NCBI RefSeq assembly: GCF_030268885.1
Contig: NZ_BSSA01000004.1
Location: 62,001 to 126,000 of the forward strand
Direction of reading: 5' to 3'
DNA: 64,000 nt
Origin: Kitasatospora phosalacinea
GTDB lineage: Bacteria > Actinomycetota > Actinomycetes > Streptomycetales > Streptomycetaceae
In this document: positions 38,892-47,512 of the stretch, piece after piece
Layout of the letters: each line of letters starts with the position of its first letter
Numbering within the stretch: position 1 is the first letter of the stretch
Program-made: the position numbers and the translations under genes
The notes under the pieces: model-generated
What the model was told of the DNA's origin: nothing
The model's input: the letters and a program-made list of their open reading frames with translations, nothing else
Database searches by the model: none

Positions 38892-40915
38892 TGGCCGCTC
38901 AGGAACGTGACCGGCCCTGGCTGATGCGCACCTACGCCGGGCACTCCACCGCGAGCGACTCCAACGCGCTGTACCGGCGCAACCTCGCCAAGGGGCAGAC
39001 CGGCCTGTCGGTGGCCTTCGACCTGCCGACCCAGACCGGCTACGACTCCGACCACGCCCTCGCCCGCGGCGAGGTCGGCCGGGTCGGCGTGCCGGTCGGG
39101 CACCTGGGCGACATGCGGACCCTGTTCGACGGGATCCCGCTGGAGCGCACCAACACCTCGATGACCATCAACGCCACCGCCATGTGGCTGCTGGCGCTGT
39201 ACCAGGTGGTCGCCGAGGAGCAGGGCGCGGACGTCGCCGAGCTGACCGGCACCACCCAGAACGACATCGTCAAGGAGTACCTGTCGCGCGGGACGCACGT
39301 CTTCCCGCCCGGTCCGTCGGTGCGGCTGATCACCGACATGATCGCCTACACGGTGGCGCACCTGCCGAAGTGGAACCCGATCAACATCTGCAGCTACCAC
39401 CTGCAGGAGGCCGGGGCGACGCCCGTCCAGGAGATCGCCTACGCGATGTGCACCGCGATCGCCGTGCTGGACGCCGTCCGCGACTCCGGGCAGGTCCCGG
39501 CCGAGCGGATGGGCGAGGTGGTCGGCCGGATCTCCTTCTTCGTGAACGCGGGCGTCCGCTTCGTCGAGGAGATGTGCAAGATGCGGGCCTTCAACCAGCT
39601 GTGGGAGAAGGTCACCCGGGAGCGCTACGGCGTCCGGGACGCCAAGCAGCGCCGCTTCCGCTACGGCGTGCAGGTCAACTCGCTGGGCCTGACCGAGGCG
39701 CAGCCGGAGAACAACGTCCAGCGGATCGTGCTGGAGATGCTGGCCGTCACGCTCTCCAAGGACGCCCGCGCCCGCGCCGTCCAACTCCCGGCCTGGAACG
39801 AGGCGTTGGGCCTGCCGCGGCCGTGGGACCAGCAGTGGTCGCTGCGCATCCAGCAGGTGCTGGCGTACGAGTCGGACCTGCTGGAGTACGGCGACCTGTT
39901 CAACGGCTCGCACGTGGTCGAGGCGAAGACCGCCGAGCTGCTGGCGGGCGCCGAGGCGGAGATCGCCAAGGTGCTGGGGATGGGCGGGGTGATCCCGGCC
40001 GTCGAGTCCGGCTACCTGAAGTCCAACCTGGTGGCCTCGCACGCCGAGCGGCGGGCGCGGATCGAGGCGGGCGAGGACAAGGTCGTCGGGGTCAACTGCT
40101 TCGACAGCACCGAGGAGAGCCCGCTCACCGCGGACCTGGACACCGCCATCATGGTGGTGGACCCGGCGTCCGAGCGCTCCGTGCTGGCCAACCTGGCGGC
40201 CTGGCGGGCCGGGCGCGACGAGGCCGCCGTCCAGCGGGCGCTGGCCCGGCTGAAGGAGGTGGCGGCCACCGAGGAGAACCTGATGGAGGCCACCCTGGCC
40301 TGCGCCCGGGCCGGTGCCACCACCGGCGAGTGGTCGTTCGCGCTGCGCGAGGTGTTCGGCGAGTACCGGGCGCCCACCGGCGTCGGCGGCGCCCCGGTCG
40401 CGGTCGCGGCCGAGCCGGGCGGCGAACTCGCCGCGGTGCGGGAGGCGGTGGCCGCCACCGCCGCCGAGCTCGGCACCGGCAAGCTGCGCCTGCTGGTCGG
40501 CAAGCCCGGCCTGGACGGGCACTCCAACGGCGCCGAGCAGATCGCCGTCCGGGCCCGCGACGCCGGGTTCGAGGTGGTCTACCAGGGCATCCGCCTGACG
40601 CCCGAGCAGATCGTCTCGGCGGCCGTCGCCGAGGACGTGCACTGCGTGGGCCTGTCCATCCTCTCCGGGGCGCACCCGGAGCTTGTGCCCGACGTCATAC
40701 AGCGGTTGGGCCGGGCCGGGGTGGAGGATGTGCCGGTGATCGTGGGCGGAATCATCCCGGCAGCCGACGCGGAGGCCCTGCGGGCCGCCGGCGTGGCCGC
40801 CGTGTTCACGCCCAAGGACTTCGGCATCACCACCATCATCGGCCGGATCGTCGACGAGATCCGGCTGGCCAACAGGCTCCAGCCGTGGGCCGCGACCACC
40901 GCCGCGACCGGCTGA
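38891..40915 (+). CDS. ecm: Ethylmalonyl-CoA mutase (B12-dependent)
   Basis: 674 residues. The N-terminal TIM barrel (about 1-510) has RPWLMRTYAGHSTASDSNALY, the segment typical of the ethylmalonyl group (MeaA-type), and the CoA-side GLSVAFDLPTQTGYDSDH. The C-terminal B12 domain (about 530-674) has the D-x-H-x-x-G motif in GLDGHSNGAEQ, with the His that binds cobalt, then GLSILSGAH and VGGIIP. It rearranges ethylmalonyl-CoA to methylsuccinyl-CoA. It depends on adenosylcobalamin, whose synthesis genes lie about 10 kb to the right. Confidence 0.96.
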   Translation: MAAQERDRPWLMRTYAGHSTASDSNALYRRNLAKGQTGLSVAFDLPTQTGYDSDHALARGEVGRVGVPVGHLGDMRTLFDGIPLERTNTSMTINATAMWLLALYQVVAEEQGADVAELTGTTQNDIVKEYLSRGTHVFPPGPSVRLITDMIAYTVAHLPKWNPINICSYHLQEAGATPVQEIAYAMCTAIAVLDAVRDSGQVPAERMGEVVGRISFFVNAGVRFVEEMCKMRAFNQLWEKVTRERYGVRDAKQRRFRYGVQVNSLGLTEAQPENNVQRIVLEMLAVTLSKDARARAVQLPAWNEALGLPRPWDQQWSLRIQQVLAYESDLLEYGDLFNGSHVVEAKTAELLAGAEAEIAKVLGMGGVIPAVESGYLKSNLVASHAERRARIEAGEDKVVGVNCFDSTEESPLTADLDTAIMVVDPASERSVLANLAAWRAGRDEAAVQRALARLKEVAATEENLMEATLACARAGATTGEWSFALREVFGEYRAPTGVGGAPVAVAAEPGGELAAVREAVAATAAELGTGKLRLLVGKPGLDGHSNGAEQIAVRARDAGFEVVYQGIRLTPEQIVSAAVAEDVHCVGLSILSGAHPELVPDVIQRLGRAGVEDVPVIVGGIIPAADAEALRAAGVAAVFTPKDFGITTIIGRIVDEIRLANRLQPWAATTAATG

Positions 40916-40935
40916 ACCCGGAAGGAACACCCTCA

Positions 40936-41898
40936 ATGACGACCGTGAACCGCCTCCGTCCGCGCCGTTCCTGCCTGGCCGTGCCCGGCAGCAACCCGCG
41001 CTTCCTGGAGAAGGCCCAGGGCCTGCCCGCCGACCAGGTCTTCCTCGACCTGGAGGACGCCTGCGCCCCGCTGGTCAAGGAGAGCGCCCGGCACCACATC
41101 GTGGACGCCCTCAACAACGGCGACTGGGGCGGCAAGACCCGGGTCGTCCGGGTCAACGACTGGACCACGCACTGGACCTACCGCGACGTGATCACCGTGG
41201 TCGAGGGCGCCGGGCAGAACCTGGACTGCATCATGCTGCCCAAGGTCCAGGACGCCGAGCAGGTGGTCGCGCTCGACCTGCTGCTCACCCAGATCGAGAA
41301 GACCGTCGGCCTGGAGGTCGGCAAGATCGGCATCGAGGCGCAGATCGAGAACGCCAAGGGCCTGGTCAACGTCGACGCGATCGCCGCCGCCTCGCCCCGG
41401 CTGGAGACGATCATCTTCGGCCCGGCCGACTTCATGGCCTCCATCAACATGAAGTCCCTGGTGGTCGGCGAGCAGCCGCCCGGCTACGGCGCCGACGCCT
41501 ACCACTACATCCTGATGCGCATCCTGATGGCCGCCCGCGCCAACGACCTGCAGGCCATCGACGGCCCCTACCTGCAGATCCGCAACCAGGAGGGCTACCG
41601 CGAGGTGGCCCGCCGCTCGGCCGCGCTCGGCTTCGACGGCAAGTGGGTGCTGCACCCGGACCAGGTCGCCGCCGCGAACGAGATCTACTCGCCCTCGCAG
41701 GAGGACTACGACCACGCCGAGCTGATCCTCGACGCGTACGACTGGTGCACCTCGGAGGCGGGCGGCGCCAAGGGCTCGGCGATGCTCGGCGACGAGATGA
41801 TCGACGAGGCCAGCCGCAAGATGGCCCTGGTCATCGCGGGCAAGGGCCGGGCCGCCGGCCTGGAGCGCACCACCAAGTTCGAGATCCCGGAGGCGTGA
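40936..41898 (+). CDS. mcl1: (3S)-malyl-CoA/beta-methylmalyl-CoA lyase (HpcH/CitE family)
   Basis: 320 residues from ATG 40936 (GAAGGA upstream). The HpcH/HpaI barrel shows RRSCLAVPGSNPRFLEKA, the acid pair in DLEDACAP, and the metal Glu and Asp in EAQIENAKGL and FGPADFM. It cleaves beta-methylmalyl-CoA to glyoxylate and propionyl-CoA in the last part of the ethylmalonyl-CoA pathway. It lies 20 bp after the mutase gene and is followed closely by the hydratase gene. Confidence 0.93.
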   Translation: MTTVNRLRPRRSCLAVPGSNPRFLEKAQGLPADQVFLDLEDACAPLVKESARHHIVDALNNGDWGGKTRVVRVNDWTTHWTYRDVITVVEGAGQNLDCIMLPKVQDAEQVVALDLLLTQIEKTVGLEVGKIGIEAQIENAKGLVNVDAIAAASPRLETIIFGPADFMASINMKSLVVGEQPPGYGADAYHYILMRILMAARANDLQAIDGPYLQIRNQEGYREVARRSAALGFDGKWVLHPDQVAAANEIYSPSQEDYDHAELILDAYDWCTSEAGGAKGSAMLGDEMIDEASRKMALVIAGKGRAAGLERTTKFEIPEA

Positions 41899-41902
41899 CG
41901 CG

Positions 41903-42400
41903 ATGCAGTTCGGACGCACCTACGAGGAGTTCGAGGTCGGCGCGGTCTACAAGCACTGGCCCGGCAAGACCGTCACCGAGTACGACGACCACCTGTTCTG
42001 CCTGCTCACCATGAACCACCACCCGCTGCACATGGACGCCAACTACGCGACCACCACCGTGCAGGGGAAGAACGTCGTGGTCGGCAACTACGTCTACTCG
42101 CTGCTGCTGGGCATGTCCGTCCCGGACGTGTCCGGCAAGGCGATCGCCAACCTGGAGATCGAGTCGCTGCGGCACGTCGCACCGACCTTCCACGGCGACA
42201 CGCTGTACGGCGAGACCACGGTTCTCGACAAGCGCATGACATCGAAGCCGGATCGCGGCATCGTGTACGTCGAGACCAAGGGCTACAAGCAGGACGGCAC
42301 CGTCGTCTGCACCTTCCGCCGCAAGGTGATGGTGCCGACCGAGACGTACGTGAAGGAGCGCGGCGGCGAGCAGCCCGGCCGCCCCGAGCCGCTCGCCTGA
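41903..42400 (+). CDS. mch: MaoC-like mesaconyl-CoA hydratase
   Basis: 165 residues in a single hot-dog domain. FEVGAVYKHWPGKTVTEYDDHLFC has the catalytic Asp/His (D-x5-H type) pattern of MaoC hydratases, and NHHPLHMDANYA carries the active-site His. It hydrates mesaconyl-C1-CoA to beta-methylmalyl-CoA. It is half the length of the two-domain proteobacterial enzyme, as usual in streptomycetes. GGAGG overlaps the end of the previous gene. Assignment to this step rests mainly on gene order. Confidence 0.88.
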   Translation: MQFGRTYEEFEVGAVYKHWPGKTVTEYDDHLFCLLTMNHHPLHMDANYATTTVQGKNVVVGNYVYSLLLGMSVPDVSGKAIANLEIESLRHVAPTFHGDTLYGETTVLDKRMTSKPDRGIVYVETKGYKQDGTVVCTFRRKVMVPTETYVKERGGEQPGRPEPLA

Positions 42401-42464
42401 CCGCCCCTCAGAGCCCCGGACGGGCCGGGCGGCCGTCATCCGCCCCGGCTCCTACCCGGTTCCC

Positions 42465-42500
42465 GGGGGCTCCGCGGCAGCCACGCGCCGCGGAGCCCCC
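42465..42500 (+). terminator. Hairpin between the hydratase and methylsuccinyl-CoA dehydrogenase genes
   Basis: Perfect 14-bp arms (42465-42478 and 42487-42500) with an 8-base loop inside the operon-like gene row. It may end part of the transcripts or protect the upstream mRNA. There is no clear U-run. Confidence 0.6.
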
Positions 42501-42543
42501 CAACCCCCACCCTCACCTTCACGAGCATTCACGGAGCCGCACG

Positions 42544-43746
42544 ATGGGACGCCTCGCACAGACCGACGGCCTCACCGAGATCCAGCGGGACATCCTCGCC
42601 ACCGTGCGGGAGTTCGTCGACAAGGAGATCATCCCGGTCGCCACCGAACTGGAGCACCGGGACGAGTACCCGACCGCCATCGTCGAGGGCATGAAGCAGC
42701 TCGGCCTGTTCGGGCTGACCATCCCCGAGGAGTACGGCGGCCTCGGCGAGTCGCTGCTCACCTACGCCCTGGTGGTGGAGGAGATCGCCCGCGGCTGGAT
42801 GTCGGTCTCCGGCATCGTCAACACCCACTTCATCGTGGCGCACATGATCACCGCGCACGGCACCCAGGAGCAGAAGGACCACTTCCTGCCGAAGATGGCG
42901 GCCGGCGAGCTGCGCGGCGCCTTCTCGATGTCCGAGCCCGGCCTGGGCTCCGACGTCTCGGCGATCTCCACCAAGGGCGTCAGGGACGGCGAGTTCTACG
43001 TCCTGAACGGCCAGAAGATGTGGCTGACCAACGGCGGCACCTCCAGCGTCGTCGCGGTGCTGTGCCGGACCGACGAGGGCGGCAGCACCCCGTACAAGAA
43101 CATGACCACCTTCCTGATCGAGAAGACCCCGGGCTTCGGGCCGAACGAGACGGTGCCCGGCCTGACCGTCCCCGGCAAGATCGAGAAGATGGGGTACAAG
43201 GGCGTCGACACCACCGAGCTGGTGCTGCAGGACGTCCGGATCCCGGCCGACCGGATCCTCGGCGGCGTCCCGGGCCGGGGCTTCTACCAGATGATGGACG
43301 GCGTCGAGGTCGGCCGGGTCAACGTGGCCGCGCGCGGCTGCGGGGTGGCCCGGCGGGCGTTCGAGCTGGGCATCGCGTACGCCCAGCAGCGGGTCACCTT
43401 CGGGAAGAAGATCTCCGAGCACCAGGCGATCCAGTTCAAGCTGGCCGAGATGGCCACCAAGGTCGAGGCCGCGCACCAGATGATGGTGATGGCCGCCCGC
43501 AAGAAGGACAGCGGGCAGCGCAACGACCTGGAGGCCGGGATGGCCAAGTACCTGGCCTCCGAGTACTGCAAGGAGGTCGTCGAGGACTCCTTCCGGATCC
43601 ACGGCGGCTACGGCTTCTCCAAGGAGTACGAGATCGAGCGGCTGTACCGGGAGGCCCCGATGCTGCTGATCGGTGAAGGTACCGCGGAGATCCAGAAGAT
43701 GATCGTGGGACGCCGGCTCCTGGAGGAGTACCGGCTCGCCGACTGA
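42544..43746 (+). CDS. mcd: (2S)-methylsuccinyl-CoA dehydrogenase (acyl-CoA dehydrogenase family)
   Basis: 400 residues from ATG 42544 with CGGAG 7 bases upstream. FAD-dependent ACAD fold: FGLTIPEEYGG, FSMSEPGLGSD, WLTNGG, RIHGGYGF, and the C-terminal GEGTAEIQKMIVGRRL. It oxidises methylsuccinyl-CoA to mesaconyl-CoA. The protein is about 400 residues rather than the 550 of the Rhodobacter enzyme. A short/branched-chain acyl-CoA dehydrogenase is the fall-back reading; the neighbouring pathway genes make Mcd much more likely. Confidence 0.9.
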   Translation: MGRLAQTDGLTEIQRDILATVREFVDKEIIPVATELEHRDEYPTAIVEGMKQLGLFGLTIPEEYGGLGESLLTYALVVEEIARGWMSVSGIVNTHFIVAHMITAHGTQEQKDHFLPKMAAGELRGAFSMSEPGLGSDVSAISTKGVRDGEFYVLNGQKMWLTNGGTSSVVAVLCRTDEGGSTPYKNMTTFLIEKTPGFGPNETVPGLTVPGKIEKMGYKGVDTTELVLQDVRIPADRILGGVPGRGFYQMMDGVEVGRVNVAARGCGVARRAFELGIAYAQQRVTFGKKISEHQAIQFKLAEMATKVEAAHQMMVMAARKKDSGQRNDLEAGMAKYLASEYCKEVVEDSFRIHGGYGFSKEYEIERLYREAPMLLIGEGTAEIQKMIVGRRLLEEYRLAD

Positions 43747-43849
43747 ACTGCCCGTCCCGGCGCGGACGGTGGGCGTGCGGCCCGCCGTCCGCGCCGCGCC
43801 GCACCCGCCCCGGCCCGGTCAGCCGATCCACGGCGGGAACGGCGCCCGA

Positions 43850-43895
43850 GGCGGTCGACCGGCGCGTTCGTGCAGGTACGCGCCGGTCGACCGCC
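43850..43895 (+). terminator. Strong hairpin ending the ethylmalonyl-CoA gene row
   Basis: Perfect 17-bp arms, GGCGGTCGACCGGCGCG at 43850-43866 and its complement at 43879-43895, around a 12-base loop. It is 104 bp past the mcd stop. Confidence 0.75.
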
Positions 43896-44044
43896 CCCGC
43901 GCACCGCGTGTCACTCCGCCGTCACTGAGACGTGAATCACCCGTGACCCGGCACCTCTTGGGGAACCGCGCCCTCTCCGGTTACGGTCGTATGCATAGCA
44001 GGTGCTCGACTCCGCAGGCAGGCGTAGTCCGGCTAGCAGGCGGC

Positions 44045-44075
44045 TTGCCCAGATACGGGCAGGTCCCGATAGCAT
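44045..44075 (+). promoter_or_regulatory. Candidate psd promoter
   Basis: TTGCCC (44045-44050) and TAGCAT (44070-44075) with 19 bp between, about 100 bp before psd. The spacing is longer than ideal, so this is a weak call. Confidence 0.3.
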
Positions 44076-44175
44076 CCACCCGGACAGCAGCCGTCCACAC
44101 AACTCGATCCCCGCGGTGGCCCCCGTCCAGGGGCCATTCAGTGTCCCCGCGCGGGGCCGCGACTAAAGGTCCTCG

Positions 44176-44853
44176 ATGCCCATCAGCCCGTCCCCTCACA
44201 CCTCCGCCCAGGGTCCCGGACCCGAGGGTCGCCGTCCCCGCGTGACCATCGCGCGCGGTGCCACCCCCTGGTTCGTCCCCACGCTGGCCACCGCCGCCGT
44301 GACGACCGCCCTCACCCGGCGTTCCGGCAAGTGGGCCCTGGCGGCCGTGCCCGCCTGCGCCCTGAGCGCTGGCATGCTGTGGTTCTTCCGCGACCCCGAG
44401 CGCGAGATCGGCGCCGGCCGTGTCATCTCCCCGGCGGACGGCGTGGTCCAGTCCATCGACGAGTGGCCGGACGGCCGCACCCGGGTCGCGATCTTCATGA
44501 GCCCGCTCAACGTCCACGTCAACCGCGCGCCGCTGCCCGGCACCGTGACGTCCGTCGAGCACGTCGCCGGTGGGTTCGTCCCGGCGTTCAACAAGGACAG
44601 CGACCGCAACGAGCGCGTCGTGTGGCACTTCGACACCGAGCTCGGCGACATCGAGATGGTGCAGATCGCGGGCGCCGTGGCCCGCCGCATCGTCCCCTAC
44701 GTGGACGCCGGCACCAAGGTCGAGCAGGGCGAGCGGGTCGGCCTGATCCGCTTCGGCTCCCGCGTCGACACCTACCTGCCGGCGGGCGTCGAGGTCGGCG
44801 TCACGGTCGGCCAGAAGACCACCGCCGGGGTGACTCGCCTTGACCGTGACTGA
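44176..44853 (+). CDS. psd: Phosphatidylserine decarboxylase proenzyme
   Basis: 225 residues of the short (PSD-A) type. One membrane segment at about 52-70 is followed by FFRDPER, then PADGVV, NVHVNRAP (catalytic His) and the self-cleavage site RFGSR (Gly 194-Ser 195), which gives the pyruvoyl group. It makes phosphatidylethanolamine from phosphatidylserine at the membrane. It overlaps pssA by 14 bp, so the two steps are coexpressed. Confidence 0.96.
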   Translation: MPISPSPHTSAQGPGPEGRRPRVTIARGATPWFVPTLATAAVTTALTRRSGKWALAAVPACALSAGMLWFFRDPEREIGAGRVISPADGVVQSIDEWPDGRTRVAIFMSPLNVHVNRAPLPGTVTSVEHVAGGFVPAFNKDSDRNERVVWHFDTELGDIEMVQIAGAVARRIVPYVDAGTKVEQGERVGLIRFGSRVDTYLPAGVEVGVTVGQKTTAGVTRLDRD

Positions 44854-45721
44854 TCCGGAAACCCTCATGGACCTCGACGACGGCGAGGAGTCGACCGACT
44901 TCCGCCGCCGCCGCTGGGCCCGGGACCGCGAACTGCGGGCCCCCCGCTCCCCCCAGCACCTGTCCACCGCCGACTTCCTGACCCTCGGCAACGCCGTCTG
45001 CGGCTTCCTGGCGATCTACTCGATCACCACCGGGATCCTCATCCCGCACCTCAGCGACGAGTCCGGCGCGCCGGTCAAGCACAGCGCCGCCACCGCGGTG
45101 ACGCTGCTGCTGATCGGCTCCATGTGCGACCTCTTCGACGGCCTGGTGGCGCGCAAGCTGCGCTCCTCCGCGCTCGGCGCCGAGCTCGACAACCTGGCCG
45201 ACCTGATCAGCTTCGGCATCGCGCCGGCCTACTTCGTCGCCGTGTGGGGCCTGGTCTCCCCCGGCACCAACCAGCAGCTCTCGGCGTTCATCGCGCTGAC
45301 CGTGCTGCTCGCCGTGGTGCTGCGCCTCGCCCGCTTCTCGGCGGTCAAGATGCGGCCCGGGATCTTCCAGGGCATGCCCTGCCCGATGGGCGCGATGACC
45401 GTGCTGGCCATCGTGCTGCTCGACCCGCCGTTCGTCCCCGGCCTGCTGATGATCTTCGGCGTGGCCTACCTGATGGTCAGCCGGATCGAGTACCCGAAGC
45501 CGCAGGGCCTGCTCGCCACCGCGACGCTCGCCTGGATCGTGGTCTCCATCGGCTGCCTCGCCTCCTGGGCGGCGGGCCTGCCCGGCGGCGACACCCTGAT
45601 GCACATCGGTGCGGTCGCCCAGATCGCGCTGGCCGCGATGGCGCCGCTGCTGGTCATCCGCCGCAAGGTCGGCGAGAAGGTCGGCGTGGTGCGGGCCCGT
45701 CGGGCCGAGAACCGGGGCTGA
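44840..45721 (+). CDS. pssA: CDP-diacylglycerol-serine O-phosphatidyltransferase
   Basis: 293 residues starting at TTG 44840 or, two codons on, GTG 44846. The CDP-alcohol phosphatidyltransferase signature is complete: CDLFDGLVARKLRSSALGAE followed by LDNLAD (D-G-x2-A-R-x8-G-x3-D-x3-D). About 7-8 membrane helices. It joins serine to CDP-diacylglycerol, supplying the substrate for Psd. The overlap with psd implies one operon. Confidence 0.95.
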   Translation: MTVTDPETLMDLDDGEESTDFRRRRWARDRELRAPRSPQHLSTADFLTLGNAVCGFLAIYSITTGILIPHLSDESGAPVKHSAATAVTLLLIGSMCDLFDGLVARKLRSSALGAELDNLADLISFGIAPAYFVAVWGLVSPGTNQQLSAFIALTVLLAVVLRLARFSAVKMRPGIFQGMPCPMGAMTVLAIVLLDPPFVPGLLMIFGVAYLMVSRIEYPKPQGLLATATLAWIVVSIGCLASWAAGLPGGDTLMHIGAVAQIALAAMAPLLVIRRKVGEKVGVVRARRAENRG

Positions 45722-45736
45722 GACCCCGCGGTACGC

Positions 45737-45782
45737 GAAGAAGCCGCCCTCCCGGAGATCGCTCCGGGAGGGCGGCTTCTTC
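45737..45782. terminator. Two-way terminator after pssA
   Basis: Perfect 21-bp arms (45737-45757 and 45762-45782) with a 4-base loop, ending with TTCTTC. It separates the convergent pssA and hypothetical genes and would work in both directions. Confidence 0.92.
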
Positions 45783-45797
45783 GTGCGCCGGTGCGGC

Positions 45798-47297
45798 TCA
45801 GGCGCCGCCGGTGTGGACGGAGAAGGCGCTGCGGCGGGCGGCGCGGGCGACGGCCGGGTCGGGGTGGACGGAGGCGACGGCGGTCAGGACGCTCGCGGCG
45901 CGCGGGTGGCCGGACTGGCGGGCGCGGTGGAACAGGCGGACCGGTTCGCCCGCGGAGGCGCCCTCGACGTGGCCGACCAGCAGGGCCGTCTCGCCGTGGT
46001 CGAGGACCGCGGCGGCGGTGTCGACCCACAGCCAGGCGGCGTCCTCCGCGCCGAGCACGTCGGCCGGGGAGACCCCCTCCTCGTCCAGCTGTTCGGCCAG
46101 CCAGAGCAGCGCGTAGGGGCGCAGGACGGGCTCGTCGACGGCGGCGCGCACGCCCTGTTCGGCGGTGGAGCCGGCCACCACGCGCAGCGCCTCGAAGGCG
46201 AGGCCGCGGACGAGGGCGTCCTCGCCGCGGGCGGCTTCGAGGAGCTCGACGACGGCGCGGTCGGCGGGGCGGGCGGCGACCCAGGCGCGGTACTCGGCGC
46301 GGGCCGGGCCGGGGCTGTAGTCGGCGCAGGCGCTGAGCAGCTCGACGGCGCTCTGCTCGATGTGGCCGGCGGCGGTCTGCGCGACGGTGCAGATCTCCTC
46401 CAGCTTGGCCCGGACGGCCCAGTGGCCGAGCGGGGAGAGCTCGGCGGCCTCGTCGCGGCGGGAGAGCGCGCCGACGGCGGCCAGGCCGTCGAGCATCCAG
46501 TCCAGGACGGCGGCGACGTCGGCGGGCGCGTGCGGGGTGTCGATCTGCGGTTCGCGGCAGGTGCCGCGGACGGCGGAGACGGCGAACGCGGCGTGCGGGA
46601 CGGGCGACAGCGGGAAGGTGCCGGAGCCGGGGCCGAGGCGGCGCTCGTCGAGGCCGCGGCGGAGCAGTTCGAGCAGCTCGCTGTCGGCGACCGGGCCGTC
46701 CACCAGGTGCAGGAAGGACAGCAGCTGGGGGGCCTGGTCGACGGCCTGGCCGGCCAGCTGGGCGAAGACGCCGCGCAGGGCGGCGGGCGGGACGGGGGCC
46801 AGCAGCGTCCAGGCGTCGAACAGCGCGGACCAGCCGCGGATCACCGCCTCGTCGTCGTGCTCCCAGGCGTGCAGCCGCCAGCCGGGGCCCGCACCGCCGT
46901 CGCGGAGCTCGACCAGGCCGACCAGCAGGGCCTGGCCCCAGGCGTTGGCGGCGGCGCCGACGGTCATCGCGAGGGCGCGCCCGGCGGCGCGGGCGTCCTC
47001 GGGGAGGAGTTCGCCGCGCTTGTCGACCTCGGGGAGCTCACCGGCCCAGCGGGCCACCCGGACGGCGTCGGCGAGCATCCGGCGGGCCAGCGGGGCGAGC
47101 TCGGAGGGTGCCGGGAAGCCCTCCGGGACGGGCACCCGGCCGCGCCCCGGCTTCGCGGGGACCCGGCGGCGGGTGGCGGCAGGGGGGGTGCCCTCCGCAC
47201 GACCGACGGCCGCCGTTCCGGGCAGACGGGTCACCGTCGCACCGGTGCGGTGGGGCGGGTGCGGGGCATCACGGTCGCGCGGGTTCCGAGACGTCAC
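45798..47297 (-). CDS. Conserved actinomycete protein, alpha-helical repeat, function unknown
   Basis: 499 residues. After a basic, Pro-rich N-terminus (about 1-60) the protein is almost entirely Ala/Leu-rich helices, suggesting an armadillo- or HEAT-like solenoid. No catalytic motif, signal peptide or membrane helix is seen. It starts at ATG 47297; a later start at GTG or ATG inside the first 60 residues is possible. It is alone on its strand. I do not recognise the family by function. Confidence 0.75.
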   Translation of the reverse strand: MTSRNPRDRDAPHPPHRTGATVTRLPGTAAVGRAEGTPPAATRRRVPAKPGRGRVPVPEGFPAPSELAPLARRMLADAVRVARWAGELPEVDKRGELLPEDARAAGRALAMTVGAAANAWGQALLVGLVELRDGGAGPGWRLHAWEHDDEAVIRGWSALFDAWTLLAPVPPAALRGVFAQLAGQAVDQAPQLLSFLHLVDGPVADSELLELLRRGLDERRLGPGSGTFPLSPVPHAAFAVSAVRGTCREPQIDTPHAPADVAAVLDWMLDGLAAVGALSRRDEAAELSPLGHWAVRAKLEEICTVAQTAAGHIEQSAVELLSACADYSPGPARAEYRAWVAARPADRAVVELLEAARGEDALVRGLAFEALRVVAGSTAEQGVRAAVDEPVLRPYALLWLAEQLDEEGVSPADVLGAEDAAWLWVDTAAAVLDHGETALLVGHVEGASAGEPVRLFHRARQSGHPRAASVLTAVASVHPDPAVARAARRSAFSVHTGGA

Positions 47298-47512
47298 GCC
47301 GTGCAGTCTTCCCCTTGTACGGGCCTTCTGTCACATCGGCTGGCGGGCTGTCTCGGCCCGTCGTGCGAACGCCTCGAACGACGGGGGGACGAGTCACCGC
47401 GAAACGGGACGAAGCACTCCGCTTTTCGACGTGGACATGGCGGGCTCGGTGACCGTTCCGAGACGGAGACGCGGCACGCGGCGCCCCGGTTCCCGTCCCG
47501 CCCGTCCGGGGG

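Larger units (their letters stand above)
43747..44175. other. 429-bp region between the ethylmalonyl-CoA genes and psd
   Basis: No gene is supported. It holds a 17-bp-arm hairpin (43850-43895) and, near 44045-44075, a candidate promoter for psd. From 43900 to 44100 base composition is less G+C-rich than the flanks. Confidence 0.5.
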
